Assembly (NCBI GenBank): GCA_022316685.1
Contig: JAKJHU010000164.1
Location: 333,501 to 397,500 of the forward strand
Direction: 5' to 3'
DNA length: 64,000 nt
DNA from: Progne subis subis
Lineage: Eukaryota; Chordata; Aves; Passeriformes; Hirundinidae
Under the pieces are notes generated by a model that was given only the letters and a program-made list of their open reading frames with translations, was not told the origin of the DNA and ran no database searches. The translations under genes and the position numbers were made by a program. Of the stretch, positions 11,471 through 23,037 are shown piece by piece. Numbering within the stretch: position 1 is the first letter of the stretch; each line of letters opens with the position of its first letter.

Positions 11471-11472
11471 CC

Positions 11473-14400
11473 TCACAAGGCTTCATGGTACACATGTGTG
11501 CGGGCACAGTGCCTAGGCCACCCGTGGGACTCCTCAGAGCAGGGGCTGCCAGTCCGCTCCACCTCAGCTGGCAGCTCCCCAGGCCGCAGGGCAGGGGTCT
11601 GGTACTGCACTGGCGAGCACACAGCGGGCCCTGTGATGCTGCAAGTGCTGTGGCGCATCCTGGCGAACTCCAGCTCACTGAAGGGCATGGCGTACTCAGG
11701 CTCTGGCGGCAGTGGCTCCGCGTACTCGTGGTGCTTTCCTGGGACATCATAGTGGCTCACGACCAGCGGCAGAGTGTAGCCCTCTTCCAGGAGTGGCTTG
11801 AAGGTGGAAGGACTTGTCTGGCTGCTGGGGCTCACCTGCACCAGGTCTGGCTCTGCGTACTCTGAAACGGGAGGCTGCCGTGTCAGGAGGGTCATGGTGC
11901 TGTGGCACAGGTGGATGAGGTGGGTTGAAAAACTGACCATGTTTGGACTTTCAGGGATAGGAAAACGGCCAAAACCCACCCAGGGTAGGGCACCCACCCA
12001 CGGAGACCAAACATTTCTCTGCCACACCAGAGAGAGGGCCCAGCTGTCCCCAGCCACCCTCCAGTGCCAACTGAGGTGGACTACTACTACTACTAAATAA
12101 TGTGTGGTGTGATTACAACAAATTCTAATTATATTAATTAAATGGGCATGTCTAATTTATCAGGGCCTCCCTGTTGCACAGGACCACGATGCAGGAGGGG
12201 TCAGACCAGAATGGGGAGGGAAGATTCGGCTCCAGCTCTGGGCTGAGAGACCAGTTCATACCCCGATGTCCCTGTTACCTGGTGAATGGGTCTGGCTGAA
12301 GTCCCCTGGCATAGAGGCCATGGGGAAGGAGGCCAGGCTAGGGACTGGCAAGGTCTGCAGGGAGCAGACCTGGCTCGACTCCAGCTTGGGGTACCCTGGG
12401 GAGGGAGAGGAAACCCTCGGTTTTCACAGGCTGTCACCTGGAGGTGCAGGTACTCCTGGGGGGTGGGACAAGTCTGAGCTTGGGGTGCATCACCAGCTGC
12501 ACCCCACGGAACACAGACCCCCGATTTTGGGGAGAAGTTGTGGCCCCTTTTACCTTTTGTGATCCCACAGTTCAGTTCCACTGCTGACTTCCTGCAAAGG
12601 GGAGAGGCAAGATGGGGCAAGAGGTCCCAGCCACCCTGTGCCCACTACCACCCATCTCCTCAAACCCAGTGCATGAGGGGCTGCACTCCTTGGGACCTGG
12701 TGAGCAGCTGGATGAAGCTGCTGCAATTTGGGGAGGTGATGCTGAGTCCCCCAGGGCAAAGCAGGGGACAAGACAGGACCAACCTCTTCCTGTGGCAGAG
12801 GAAAGCCAGGAGCAGGAGGCAGGAGCAGAGGAGCACAAAGCCGCCAATAAACAGCATCACCAGCAGCGTGGAACCTGGGGAGGGAGGGCAGTGTCAGCCC
12901 TCTGGACCCCCATTTCACTCCTTTGCACCCATGAGTGCCAGAAGCCCACCTGGGGCCACTAGAGGAGGAAAATCAATGTGTTCCCACAGGGGGCTGAAGC
13001 CCCAGTGGTACCTGGAACACCAAAAGACAATGCTGCATTGCAAAGACAGCCCCCCTAGGCACCCACCTGCCTTCTCCGGGTCCAGGGCGATGCCAGAGAT
13101 GGGGGTGCAGCTGGCTGGGTGGCTGGTGGGTTCAAGGACCTCCTTGGGGACACTGGGCACTATGGGGCAGACCAGGGACCGTGACTGCAGGACCACCACT
13201 GCATGCACAGGGAGGTGAAGGCCCCAGGGACATTTTGGACATGGGGGTGTGAGGTCCTGTGGAGGGTCTCACCATACGGACGGGGTGCACGGACCCGTGC
13301 CAGCTGGCAGCCCACCACAGCCACCTTCAGGGCCACGTGCTGGTGCCAGCTCTGTGGTGTGACACGGATGTAGCGAGCGACAATGGGGGGGATAAAGGCG
13401 TTGAAGACCTCCCCCTGGCTGTCAGCATTTCCTTCAAACACCTACCGGAGAGGGTGAAGAGACACCAATGGCCAAATACCCATGAGCAGGGGGTCTCAGC
13501 CCCGTGATGTTCTCCCCATGCCCACCTTGTCCTCCTGACCACTGCTGCCTCTGTAGGGTCTCCAGTTCTTCCCATCGCGGCTAGAGGAGACATGGTAGGA
13601 TGTCACGTAGTAGTTGTGCTGCTCGGAGGAGCCCTTTGTGATGATGCCTGTGAATGCAGGAGGGGGGTCCCTGCTGTCAGTCAGGGGTTGTGGGGCTGGG
13701 GAAAGGCTGCTCTCTATCCGACTGCCCTCTACTCCCCACTGGAATAACCCCCATCTCTGGGATACTCAAGACCCAGCTGGGAAAGGACTAGGAGGGCAGG
13801 ACATGTCACCTGGCAGAGGGGGATCCTTCTGACCATGGGAGGGGTTTTGGGTGGCAGATTCCAGTGTGGGATACTCTGGTCTGCCTCTAGAAATTGATAA
13901 CCTCCAGCCCTGGCTGTCAGCCCTGCATTCCTCCCTCCTCCAGCCTCCAGCTGGACAATGTCCCCATTTTCTTCACTGCGGTTGCCAGCCGCTAGCACAC
14001 AAAGCCCCTGCTTTTGGCAGGCTCAGGCCAGACAAAAGACACTCACTGGCACCAAATGCAAGAGCATAATATTAACTTGTTCATCCCAGAAATGGCTACA
14101 GATGAGGGGGGCAAAGGGACAAAAGGAGGACAGGAGCAGTGGCAGGGGGCTAGTGCGCTTTGCATCCCAGTTTGCACCACTAAAACCATGGCAAAATGAA
14201 CTCCAGTGCATCCTGGGAGTTACGGGGGTGCAACTGCCCTGGGCAGTTTTGTGGGGATCAGTGAAGCTGGCACAGTGGGAGGACAGTGCTCAAGGTGGCA
14301 TGGGGACACAGACAGCTGTTGTCCCTCTCTGATGGACAACTCTCACCTGTCACATTCCTTCGGGTGCCCAGGTCCAGCTCCAGCCAGGCAGTCTTGGCAC

Positions 14401-17400
14401 CAGGTTCAGCCGCCCAGGAGTGGCCGGTGATGCTGAGTGCTGCCTGTTCGGCCACCCAGGCTCGGTCCTGGCCCAGCATGTCCACCTCATGCCACCAGGA
14501 CGAGGCATTGAAAGCGACCACCTCCAGCACATCATCACAGGCTGGGAACAGGAGACAGCAGACTGGGAACCCCGAAACCCTAACCAGGCACGTGAGAGTG
14601 GCACCAGGTATGACAGCTAAAATCATGCCTGAATTTCAGGGGAAATGGGGAAAAAAAAAAACCTTTGTGGAATACGAGTCGCTTCTCAGAGAGAGATCCC
14701 CTGTGAGGAAGAAAGTGGGAGCATCAGATGGGGTGAACAAACCCTGGGGTCTCTGAAACTAAGGGGTGGCAGTTTCCCAGTGTTGGTGTGGGTGGGTCCC
14801 ACAGCTATGTGGAGTACAGCCCCAGCCACTCGTCACCCACCTTTTGGAGCGGAGGCCATTGGCAAAGGCTGACTCATAGAGCGTGATCCCCTTCTCCCGG
14901 GACAGGGTGACCTGCCCGCCCAGCTCATCCGCAATCACCCCAGCGTGCACAGCTGCCTTGCACAGCACCGATGTCTGCAGGGAGTGGGGAGTAAGGGCAG
15001 ACGCCCATGGCAGGCCCAAGCACCCCAAGGTCACACTCATCACCTCGGCATTGCTGGGGGTGACAAGCAGTGGCCACACATGCTGTGGGGACCATCTCTG
15101 GCGAGTGCACTACGGTGCCCACACTTACATCCCGGTAGCCCTGGCTCGGGTTGCCCCAGATGTCCCCATGGATGTCCTTGCAGCCTGCAGGGCAGTACAC
15201 ACTGAAACACATGGTAAGGGCTGGGTCAGGGCTCCCTGCCATCCAACCCCCTCTGCATACCTGCTCTGCTCCCCATTCCACTGGAGCTGTACCTCAGGAG
15301 AGGGATGAAACCAGGGCTGATGGGGACTCCTGCAGCAAGGGACACCAAAATGGGACCATTCCCCACCCCCAGTCACTCACCTGACATGCTCCTGGGTGTA
15401 GTGGGTGCCTCGAACCAGGCAGGAGACCAGGTCTGAAAGGCAGGGACACCCCAGGGTGAGGGACCCCCACCCGCCCCACAGCATACACCCACTTCTGCCC
15501 CAGGGCACCTCATTCCCCTTCCAAACCGAATCCTGCTCCTCATTTGGGTTCTGCCTTTCAAACTCCCATATCTGGAGGGGCATGGAGAGATGGCCCCTTG
15601 GTCCCTGCAGCCATTGTCCCCATGGTTCAATCTATGGTGTCTGTTATGGTACCTGATATGGGGGTGCCACCTGACTTGGGGGTTCAGGGCTCTCGAAGGG
15701 ATCCTAGCTGGCTGTATGACCTGCAGCTCTCCCATGTTTGCCCCCGCCAGGGAGAATGTGGATGTTCAGGGAACTCAGGGCAATGGGAGCTCATTGTGGG
15801 GGCAGCAAGGAGCTCCCTTCATGTCCCTGCATGGGCCAGGACACATCCCAGGGGTGTCTCTGCATCCCAGGGTATGCTGCCTCCATACCTGGGTGCTGCG
15901 AGGTGGCATAGGACAGGAGGATGCCTCGTCCTGAACGGTGGCTGGTGCTGTTGAACAGGACGGTCACAGTGCTGGAGTTTATCACCAGGAGTGGAGCAGA
16001 AGGGATGGAGTTCCTGCAGTAGGGCCCTGCCAGCAGGGATGGCACCGTGGAGAGAATCTGGCATCCCTGGGGACATGCTTGGGCACCTGGACCCAGGACT
16101 TGACCTCCCCTGGCTTTGCCCTTGCCAGGGCCAAGGGGGGCTCAGGCATCTGGGCTGTGCTCAGGGTGGTCCCAGAGTTGTTCCACATCCAGGGTGGCCC
16201 ATCACCAAGGTAGTCCCAGAACCAGGGTGCTGAAAGGTGGTCCCATGCAGCGTGGCCCCCTGCCAGGCTGGTCCCAGCCCCATGGTGGCCCACTGCCCTC
16301 ATTGGGCATCTGCCACCACATCCCCCACTACAGAGACTGGTACATGCGACATCACCCCACGGGACCCCAAAATGGGAGTTGTGTCCTTGTCTTCTCCCCA
16401 TGCCCCCTTCCAGAGGTGCTGCTGAAGCTGACACCTAAACTGCCCTTTCATCCCATTTAATCCATATTAATTTGCAATTCCATCTCCTTGATTAAAACTT
16501 CGGCTTAGTAGGCAGGTGGATTCCTTAGGGACATCTCTGGTCCCAGCTGGGGACAGAAGGTGGCCCCAATCCCTGGACTGCCACCACCCCCTGTCCCCTA
16601 CATCTCCCTGCTCTGTATCATGCCCATCACCAGGGTCTCTGGGCACCTAGAGATGTTTTGAGCAAATGCCATTGTTGTCCTGAGGACAGGAAACTGTGTC
16701 CCTGTGTTCCCCTGGGGATACCTCTCCCTGTGCCTCAGTTTCCCTACCCTGACCCACATCCTCATCCTGGCTGGGTCATATTGAACCGGGAGGCTGATCC
16801 CAGGGGACATGCGACATGTGCATGCAGAAATGCCACATTATGTGATAGAACTGAGGTCTGCACGATATGCAGATGAGATGCAGATGACCCACATGCAGAT
16901 TTCCCTTCCACCAGATGCCAGCGCTGCCCTAGGTCAGTGATGCCACCTCTGTATGGACCTCGGTGATACCCTGGGAGCTGGGAACCCCTCGGCTGCCACC
17001 CCCATGGGGACCCTGCCACGTCCCAACGGATTCAGGCCAGGGGCTGGACACCAGCTCTGAGTCAGCAGGAAGGAGCCTACAGCCTCCGCCTGCTCCAGAC
17101 ATTTCCCGAAAAACATCTGGGACTTCTCAAAGGCCGGTGTCAGCCGCGGGAGAGGGAGTGGAACCAAAGCTCTGTGTCATGCTGGCATGGCCCTGGTGGC
17201 ACCCAGTGGGTGCCTGGCCACCTCCCCCAGCCCCCTCCCCAACAGCATCATCTGGGGGTCCCCCCCTTTCCCACATTGCCGTATTTCAGCCTGGGGCCAG
17301 GATGTCTCTTAGCTTTGGGGACAATTATGTCCCTGAGGCCACATCAGAGGGGATGGGGACCTTGTGTGCTGTCACACCTTTGGGGACCAGCCCAGAAAGG

Positions 17401-20400
17401 GTAAAAGCCCTGAAGAACAGGCAAAACTCCCAGTGCATGGATCTAAGCTGCCTCCTTTCCATCCCGCATTTCCCATCACATCTCCTGTCCAGCCCCTGCC
17501 CCTCACCAGGGCTGCTCCTCCATCCCACCCCATCACTCAATGCTTTCCCCGATCCCCAAATTTTTTTCCTCAGCACTTGTCATATTCTCAGTGTTGTCAA
17601 TTCCCTCCAAAACCATTAAATTCATCTGGGAAAATCCTGGAAGCATTAGGGCTGCAGATGGGCTGATGAATTAATTATTCAGTGGCTGCATCTGGTCCCA
17701 TCTGGGCATTCCCCCCCCCGCCACCAAGCTTGGCAATAATCATCTCCTTGGGTACCCGCCACCTCAGATGCCCCCATTCACAAATATTACTCTCCTTCGA
17801 TATCCTTCTTCTTGGATATCATCCCCTCTATCTGGGTACCTCCACTCCTCAGTTATCCCCATCCTTGGATATTTCTCTTCTTTGTATAACCCACTCATCA
17901 GACACTGGGTACCTCCAATATTCCCCTCCTTGGATACCCCCTCCTCAAATACCCCCTTCCTTGGATACTGCCCCACTTGGTTACTCCCCTCCTTAGATAT
18001 TCTTCCTCCCCATGATCAAACCCCCAGATTTTGCTGATATTCTCCCTATCCACAACACTGTGTCATCCCTGCCTCAGTTGTCCCAGGATCCCCCTTACCA
18101 TAGGCAGTGCCAGTCTGGGGGTCAGCGAGCAGCAAGGAGCTCTGGGCACAGTGCTCTGAGGGCTCCAGATCCACATCCCCAAATGCCAGGAGTAGGGAGG
18201 TGCCTGGGGAGGCTTGGAGCCGCCAGCAGCACATGGTGTGGTTGGGATATGTGCCTGGGTAGTTCTTGGAGCTCAGGGTGCCACTGTGGGGAGTCAGCAG
18301 CGTGTGGCCACAGCCGTTTCCTGCAGAGACACCGGGGAGAGGGCTCAGACAGGTTATTCCCTGCTTCAGTTTCCCCCCTTGGTGAGTTACCCCCAGAACA
18401 ACCCCATGGCACCTGCAGCCTCTTCAAATGTTTTCTTCATCCAAAGCATCATTTTCTGGTGACTCTTTTGGATGCTCCTGGCACTGGGAACTGTCCACAG
18501 GGGGATCCAGGGATGAAGCTGCCATAGTTTCCCCCATAGCCACCCAGCACACCTCTCAACCTCCAGCTCCTCTACATCCCCCAGTCCAGGGGAACTGCAA
18601 TTTGGGGGGATATAAAAGGATTCAGGGAGAGACTATCCCCACTCCATGGGGCTGTACAGCACTACGCAGCCCCCGGGACCCCCTGACTGCAGCCTTGACC
18701 TTGAGGATACCCTTCGGCAGCTGCATCTCCATTGCCTCATTCCCAGGGTGATGCCAAACCCACCACAAAAAGGGCTTTTATCTGGGCTCACTGCCTCTGG
18801 GCAAGAGGGAATATCCTGGAAATAAGCTGAAAGCACACAGCGTTGAGACCTGGCCAGAATTTCTGGGCAGGATTGGGGTGCAGGGAAAGGGGGAAAGCAC
18901 CTCTCAGCCCCACTGTGTGGGCCGGGAATTTGTAAGGGTCCAGTCAGTGCTCAACACCTCCCCCAAAAGCTGTTGATCCTGCCAAGCATCATCCTGACAC
19001 AGCCAGAAAGAAAAGGGACGGCGGGCATAGATTTGCCCAGCCTTGGCTCCTCTCGCTGTCGCTGGGAGACGACACAAAGCACCAGCAAGGGAAAATCCTG
19101 CAGGGATAAAAAAGGGGGGGCTGGACATGAAAGATGCCAGCCCCCCCACAGAGCCCCCTCCCCTCCAGCCTGTGGGAGGAGCTGGCATCCAAACTTGGGG
19201 GAGGTTTATCCTGTGGGACTGGGAGAAACCACCAACTTCACCCCTTTCTGGGCAGCGTCCACTGACACAATGGAGCTGGGAAGGATCAGGCCCTCCAAGA
19301 GTGAGGGCTGGGGGGGAAGTGGGGACCCCAGGGCTGCCAGGACAATAGCTTCCAGAAGGGTGCTTTGCTGGGGGAGAGAAATTTGGGGTATTTGGGGGGA
19401 GTCTCTATCACAGAATGTCAAAACCGTTCGGATCTGCATGAAAAACCCTCTATGGCCAGAACAGCTGGACATGTGAGCCCAACTGGGGGGTCTTGGATGG
19501 ATCCCCCCAGCTCCATATCCATACTGGTGGTGCAGAGGAGCTGTGGTGACCCATTCTGGGAAAAACCCATCCAAGGAAAGGAAACCTTTGTTAAAAACAT
19601 CCTGAGTGTGACCAGCACGTGCCGGGAGGGAATGCCAGAGATAAACGGAGAGCTGCAGGCACTCCTGGGAACTTGGCTCCAAAGATGCTACCGAGGCGCC
19701 AGGAATAGCCAAGACAGAGTCACGGGGACTTGCCCCCAGCCACAGAAACTTTACTCCCCTCCCAAAAAATGTGAAAACTGGATTTCTGGTGGGTAAGGGT
19801 GAACTCATGGCCGGGCCCTGATGGGGTCATTACTGCCAGGGATTTGTTTGTTTTCTCACAGGATGCAAGATAGACACAACAGGGCAATACTCCAATAAAA
19901 GTCCGGCACACTCCTGCCTCTGTCACGCTGCCGGCCCCAGGAAAGCCCCCCTGCATCCACCAGTGGGTTTGGGATCCGGTGGAAACCCGTTGCATGATGA
20001 GCCCTAAATCATACTTGGGGAACATTGCGGGATTCTGCCTCCAGTGATCCCAGCCTAGCCCCATGCCTCAGTTTCCCCTCGGAGAGAATAATGCTTTGGA
20101 TGACATGTCATTGTTTCTTCTCTCTTGGATGAGTTGCGGACGAGTGACTCCGGGAAACACGAACTTTGGGATCACGTTTGGATGAACATTCCCTCGGGGT
20201 CGTCCTGGACCCCGCGGCTACAAAAACCCCTGGGAGTGACGCTGCAGGGCTCCGCGGCATTCCCGGGATGGAGCCCACTGCCCGCCTCTCCATATCAACT
20301 CCAGCGATTCTCTTAACTGGTGGATTAGGGGTTCCCTGAGAAAGCCCTGCAGGCGGGATGGAGCCGAACGCGGGACACTCCGGACACCCGGGGTAGTCGC

Positions 20401-21043
20401 CACCGGAGGCAGCTACAGTGAGAGCTTGGGGGGGGCGTTTGCAGGACCGGCGTGATGCGAGGGTGGCAGGGGCATGGACAGAGCTCGTCCCGTCCGGTAC
20501 CGGAGCAGAGAGATACTGGGGACCCCGTCCCAGACCACTACCGGAGCAAAGAGATGGCAGGGACCCTGTCCGAGGCCGGTACCGGGACAGAGGGATGGCA
20601 GAGATCCCGTTCCGGAAAGGAACCGGGGCAAGAGCACCACGACGACCCTGTCCTGTTGTGGTCCGGTCTGGACACAGCGGGGAACCGTTCCCGAGAGGCC
20701 ATCCTGGTTCCGTCCCCGTCCAGACACAACGAAGAGCCCGTCCCGGGGCAGAGGCGAGCCCGTCCGGTCCCCCCTTCCCAGTCCCCATCCCGCCCCAAGT
20801 TCCGCTCCCATCCCGGCGAGCGAAGCGGAAGCTCCGGGGGTACCGGTGGGAGTGGGGCTCTCGTTGCCACGTCCCGGTGTGGGATGTCCCGCCATCGGTG
20901 CTCCGCAATCAGCACTCACCATCCTGTGCGCCGGCCGAGCGCAACCCCAGAGAGCCAAGCAGGAGGCAGCGGCAGACCAGCGACAGCGTCCCCGGGGCCG
21001 CCCCGCCGCGGCTCCGCATCATCATCATCATCATCATCATCAT
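11473..21043 (-). CDS. DCBLD2-like transmembrane scaffold receptor (CUB-LCCL-discoidin), 677 aa
   Basis: Fifteen exons on the minus strand: 21043-20920, 18320-18099, 16026-15889, 15432-15381, 15201-15129, 14974-14841, 14700-14663, 14541-14347, 13647-13526, 13441-13273, 13198-13067, 12874-12784, 12591-12554, 12395-12279 and 11861-11473. All phases agree. Domains: signal peptide with a leucine-rich core (about 18-38), CUB (44-165, from CGHTLL), LCCL (about 181-260, YCPAGCKDIHG onward), discoidin/F5-8C (262-415, flanked by Cys), transmembrane helix (469-492), then a tail with six YxxP motifs at Y550, Y577, Y586, Y595, Y605 and Y635. This is the exact architecture of DCBLD1/DCBLD2, whose tyrosine-phosphorylated tails recruit CRK/CRKL. 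The discoidin repeat resembles DCBLD2 most. It sits between TAF12 and GMEB1, where I know of no human gene. The start lies in nine tandem ATGs; exon 7 is only 38 nt with a weak donor. Confidence 0.9.
16027..18098. other. DCBLD2-like intron 2, mostly unannotated
   Basis: This 2-kb intron between the two CUB exons has no missing exon: the flanking phases join directly. Apart from the TGGATACCCC-type tandem repeat near its right end I recognise nothing in it. Confidence 0.6.
17740..18020. repeat. Degenerate minisatellite with TTGGATA units
   Basis: Units like CCTCCTTGGATACCCC recur at 16-25 base spacing across about 280 bases (for example near 17866, 17929, 17959 and 17990). They are diverged and lie within intron 2 of the DCBLD2-like gene. 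Confidence 0.6.
20496..20660. repeat. GC-rich 41-bp minisatellite, about four units
   Basis: Four units of about 40-41 bases begin near 20496, 20538, 20577 and 20618, each with a TACCGGAGCAGAGAGATGGC-like head and a GACCCTGTCC tail. The array lies in the first intron of the DCBLD2-like gene, just inside the CpG island, and makes spurious long open frames on both strands. Confidence 0.65.
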
Positions 21044-21102
21044 CCCTCATCCTCCTCCTCCTCCTCCTCCTCCCGCCGCCGCCGCCGCCGCCGCCGCCGC
21101 CC
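21017..21102. repeat. Compound triplet microsatellite (CAT)9-(TCC)n-(GCC)n
   Basis: On the plus strand CAT is repeated nine times (21017-21043), followed by a TCC run (about 21050-21072) and a GCC run (21073-21101). On the minus strand this is the 5' UTR and start codon region of the DCBLD2-like gene: GGC repeats, GGA repeats, then nine ATG codons. Confidence 0.95.
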
Positions 21103-21640
21103 CGGCCCCGCAGCGCGGTCACTCCGGCCCCCCCTCCCTCCGCCCTACCGCGTCCATTGGCTGTCGCCGCCCGACCCCGCGCCACCATTCGTCTGCCTCG
21201 TTGTCAGTCGACCTGCGCGGCAGGGGCAGTGGGTGATTCGGCGGGCCGGCCGTGGGAGGTCCCCGTGGTCTCGCCGGGGTTGGCTTGGGGCGGGGCGGGA
21301 GATGCTCGGTAGCCCGTTCTACGACTCGCTGCTGGGACCAGGGGGGAGCGAGCCCCGCCGTGACACCCCCGCCGGCAACTCGTGTCCTGGGCCGGCGGGA
21401 GACACTGCGAAGGCGATACTGCTGGCGGCCACCAGGGAGCAGCACAGCGCCGCCTGCTTTACCGGTCGGCCCCTTTAAAGCAGGCGGTGGCCGGAAGTGC
21501 TGGCGGCCGAGGCCGCGGCGGGCATTGCGCATGCGTTGCTGCTGCCCGGCCCGCCTTCCCCCCCCCCCATCCCCCCGTTCCCCCGTCCCACAGCCCCCGG
21601 TCTCGGCCGCTCGCCGACGGTAAGACCTAGTCGGCGCCGC
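21044..21640. promoter_or_regulatory. Shared CpG-island promoter region of DCBLD2-like gene (-) and GMEB1 (+)
   Basis: The DCBLD2-like ATG run and the GMEB1 first exon lie head to head less than 600 bases apart in a dense CpG island that extends roughly 20.4-22.2 kb. Visible sites are an ETS/GABP-type CCGGAAGTG at 21491 and an NRF1-type TGCGCATGCG at 21526-21535. No TATA box is seen. Exact start sites cannot be read from the sequence. Confidence 0.65.
21500..21619 (+). other. GMEB1: GMEB1 noncoding first exon (approximate 5' end)
   Basis: A strong donor (ACG|GTAAGA) follows position 21619, directly downstream of the NRF1 and ETS motifs and 3.4 kb upstream of the exon with the start codon at 23038. 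No ATG in frame with GMEB1 is present, so it would be 5' UTR. The left boundary is a guess. Confidence 0.5.
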
Positions 21641-22327
21641 GCTACAGGGGCCGGGAGGGGTCATGCGCCGCGAAGGGGCGGGGCGGGAGGGGGCCTGGCC
21701 CCGCCGAGAGGGGAGGGAGGGGTCGCCGCCGTACGTGCCGCCGCCGCTGCCGCGAGGGCGGGCGTCGCGCGCGCGCCGCTCGGGGGGGGGTGGGGGGGGG
21801 AGGGGGACAGCGGGGGGGTTGCCAGCGCCGTGGGGAGGGGGGGCTGAGGCCACGCCCTCTCCCCCGGGCAGGCCACGCCCCTTCGCCGCCGTGCGCGCCG
21901 CGGGGTGGCCCCACGGGTCCCCGCTCACGTGACCTCTCGACCCCAGCGCGGGGGAGACGGCGACCCCCGAAGCGCAGCCCGGAGAGCCCGCGGGGCCCGG
22001 GGGGGTTCCGCCGTGTAGCCCCCTCCTCCTCACTTAAGGCATCGGCGCGATCGCCGCCGCTATTTGTCCGTGTCCTATTGACACCCGCCCCCCCCCGCGC
22101 CCGATATCCTGGGGAAACTCTTGCCTCTCTCGAGGGGTCCCGGGTGGGTCTGTCTGTTCCCCGGAGCGGGATGAGGTGCGGGGACCCGCGGGAAGTCCCA
22201 CGCCTGGAGCCGGGTGGGCGCGTGGCCCCTGTGCCAGCGGCTCCCCAGGCTTCTCCTGGTGTATTCCAACCAGGGGATACCGAGACCCTCGTCACCCACC
22301 AGGAGATCCTGACCTGAAATCTCTGAG

Positions 22328-22555
22328 ATTTAGATGGGACATTGAGAAAAAATTCTTCTCTGGGAGGGTGGTGAGGGCCTGGCACAGCTTGCACAGAGGA
22401 GCTGTGGCTGCCCCTGGATCCCTGGAAGTGTCCAAGGCCAGGCTGGATGGGGCTTGGAGCAACCTAGTCGAGTGGAAGGTGTCCCTGCCCATGGCAGGGG
22501 GTGGATGAGATGAGCTTTCAGGTTCCTTCTCACCCGAACCATTCCATGATTCTGA
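22328..22555 (+). mobile_element. CR1 LINE 3' fragment, sense, GMEB1 intron 1
   Basis: Landmarks are 'gatttagatgggacattgag', 'ggagctgtggctgcccctgg', 'gtccaaggccaggctggatg', 'tgcccatggcagggggtgga' and a terminal 'ccattccatgattctg'. The 3' end is well preserved. Confidence 0.9.
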
Positions 22556-23037
22556 GCCTGGCTTTCCCAGCAGCTTGTACAGCCCAGGCTTGCAGAGATG
22601 ATCTCCAGCCCCATGTTCTAAAAAAACCACCTCTGCTTCATGCACAACCATAGGCACATCCACTGGGAATAAAGCTTCTCCAGGACCACCTGTCAGGTCC
22701 TCTTGAGGTAGCACCAAACCTTGACACCAGCTTTTACTAGGAAGGATCATCCACATGCGTGTTCCTGGTAGTGTGGGATCAGAGCATCCAAATGGTGGCT
22801 GGAAGCATTTTTGGTCAGGGCCAATGGGAGAAGCTCTATATTGGAAACACACTCTTGCCAAAACCCACCCAGTGTGGGTTTATTCCTTGGTGCCAGGTTG
22901 GGAGGTTCAGAGCTGGAGAGAGTTGCTGGCTTGGGAAGTTATGAGTGGGATGACACTGGGGGGATCTGCCTCTGGGATCTGTTCCCAACTCTCATGATCC
23001 ACAGGGAGGAGAAAACTTTGCCGGGTTCATGTGAGAG

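Noticed and set aside
13040..13200. Acceptor TGCAG at 13183-13187 for the DCBLD2-like exon before the TM exon
   Set aside because: It leads to a stop under the required phase. The upstream acceptor at 13199-13201 joins in frame and continues correctly into the TM exon.
20916..21188. Minus-strand open frame with poly-Gly, poly-Arg and poly-Asp
   Set aside because: It is the triplet microsatellite read in another frame. The real protein starts in the overlapping ATG run; I keep it only as a possible upstream ORF finding.
20418..21478. Several long plus-strand open frames of 270-330 aa
   Set aside because: They arise from CpG-rich, stop-poor sequence and the 41-bp minisatellite. No domain, no start context and no splice partners.
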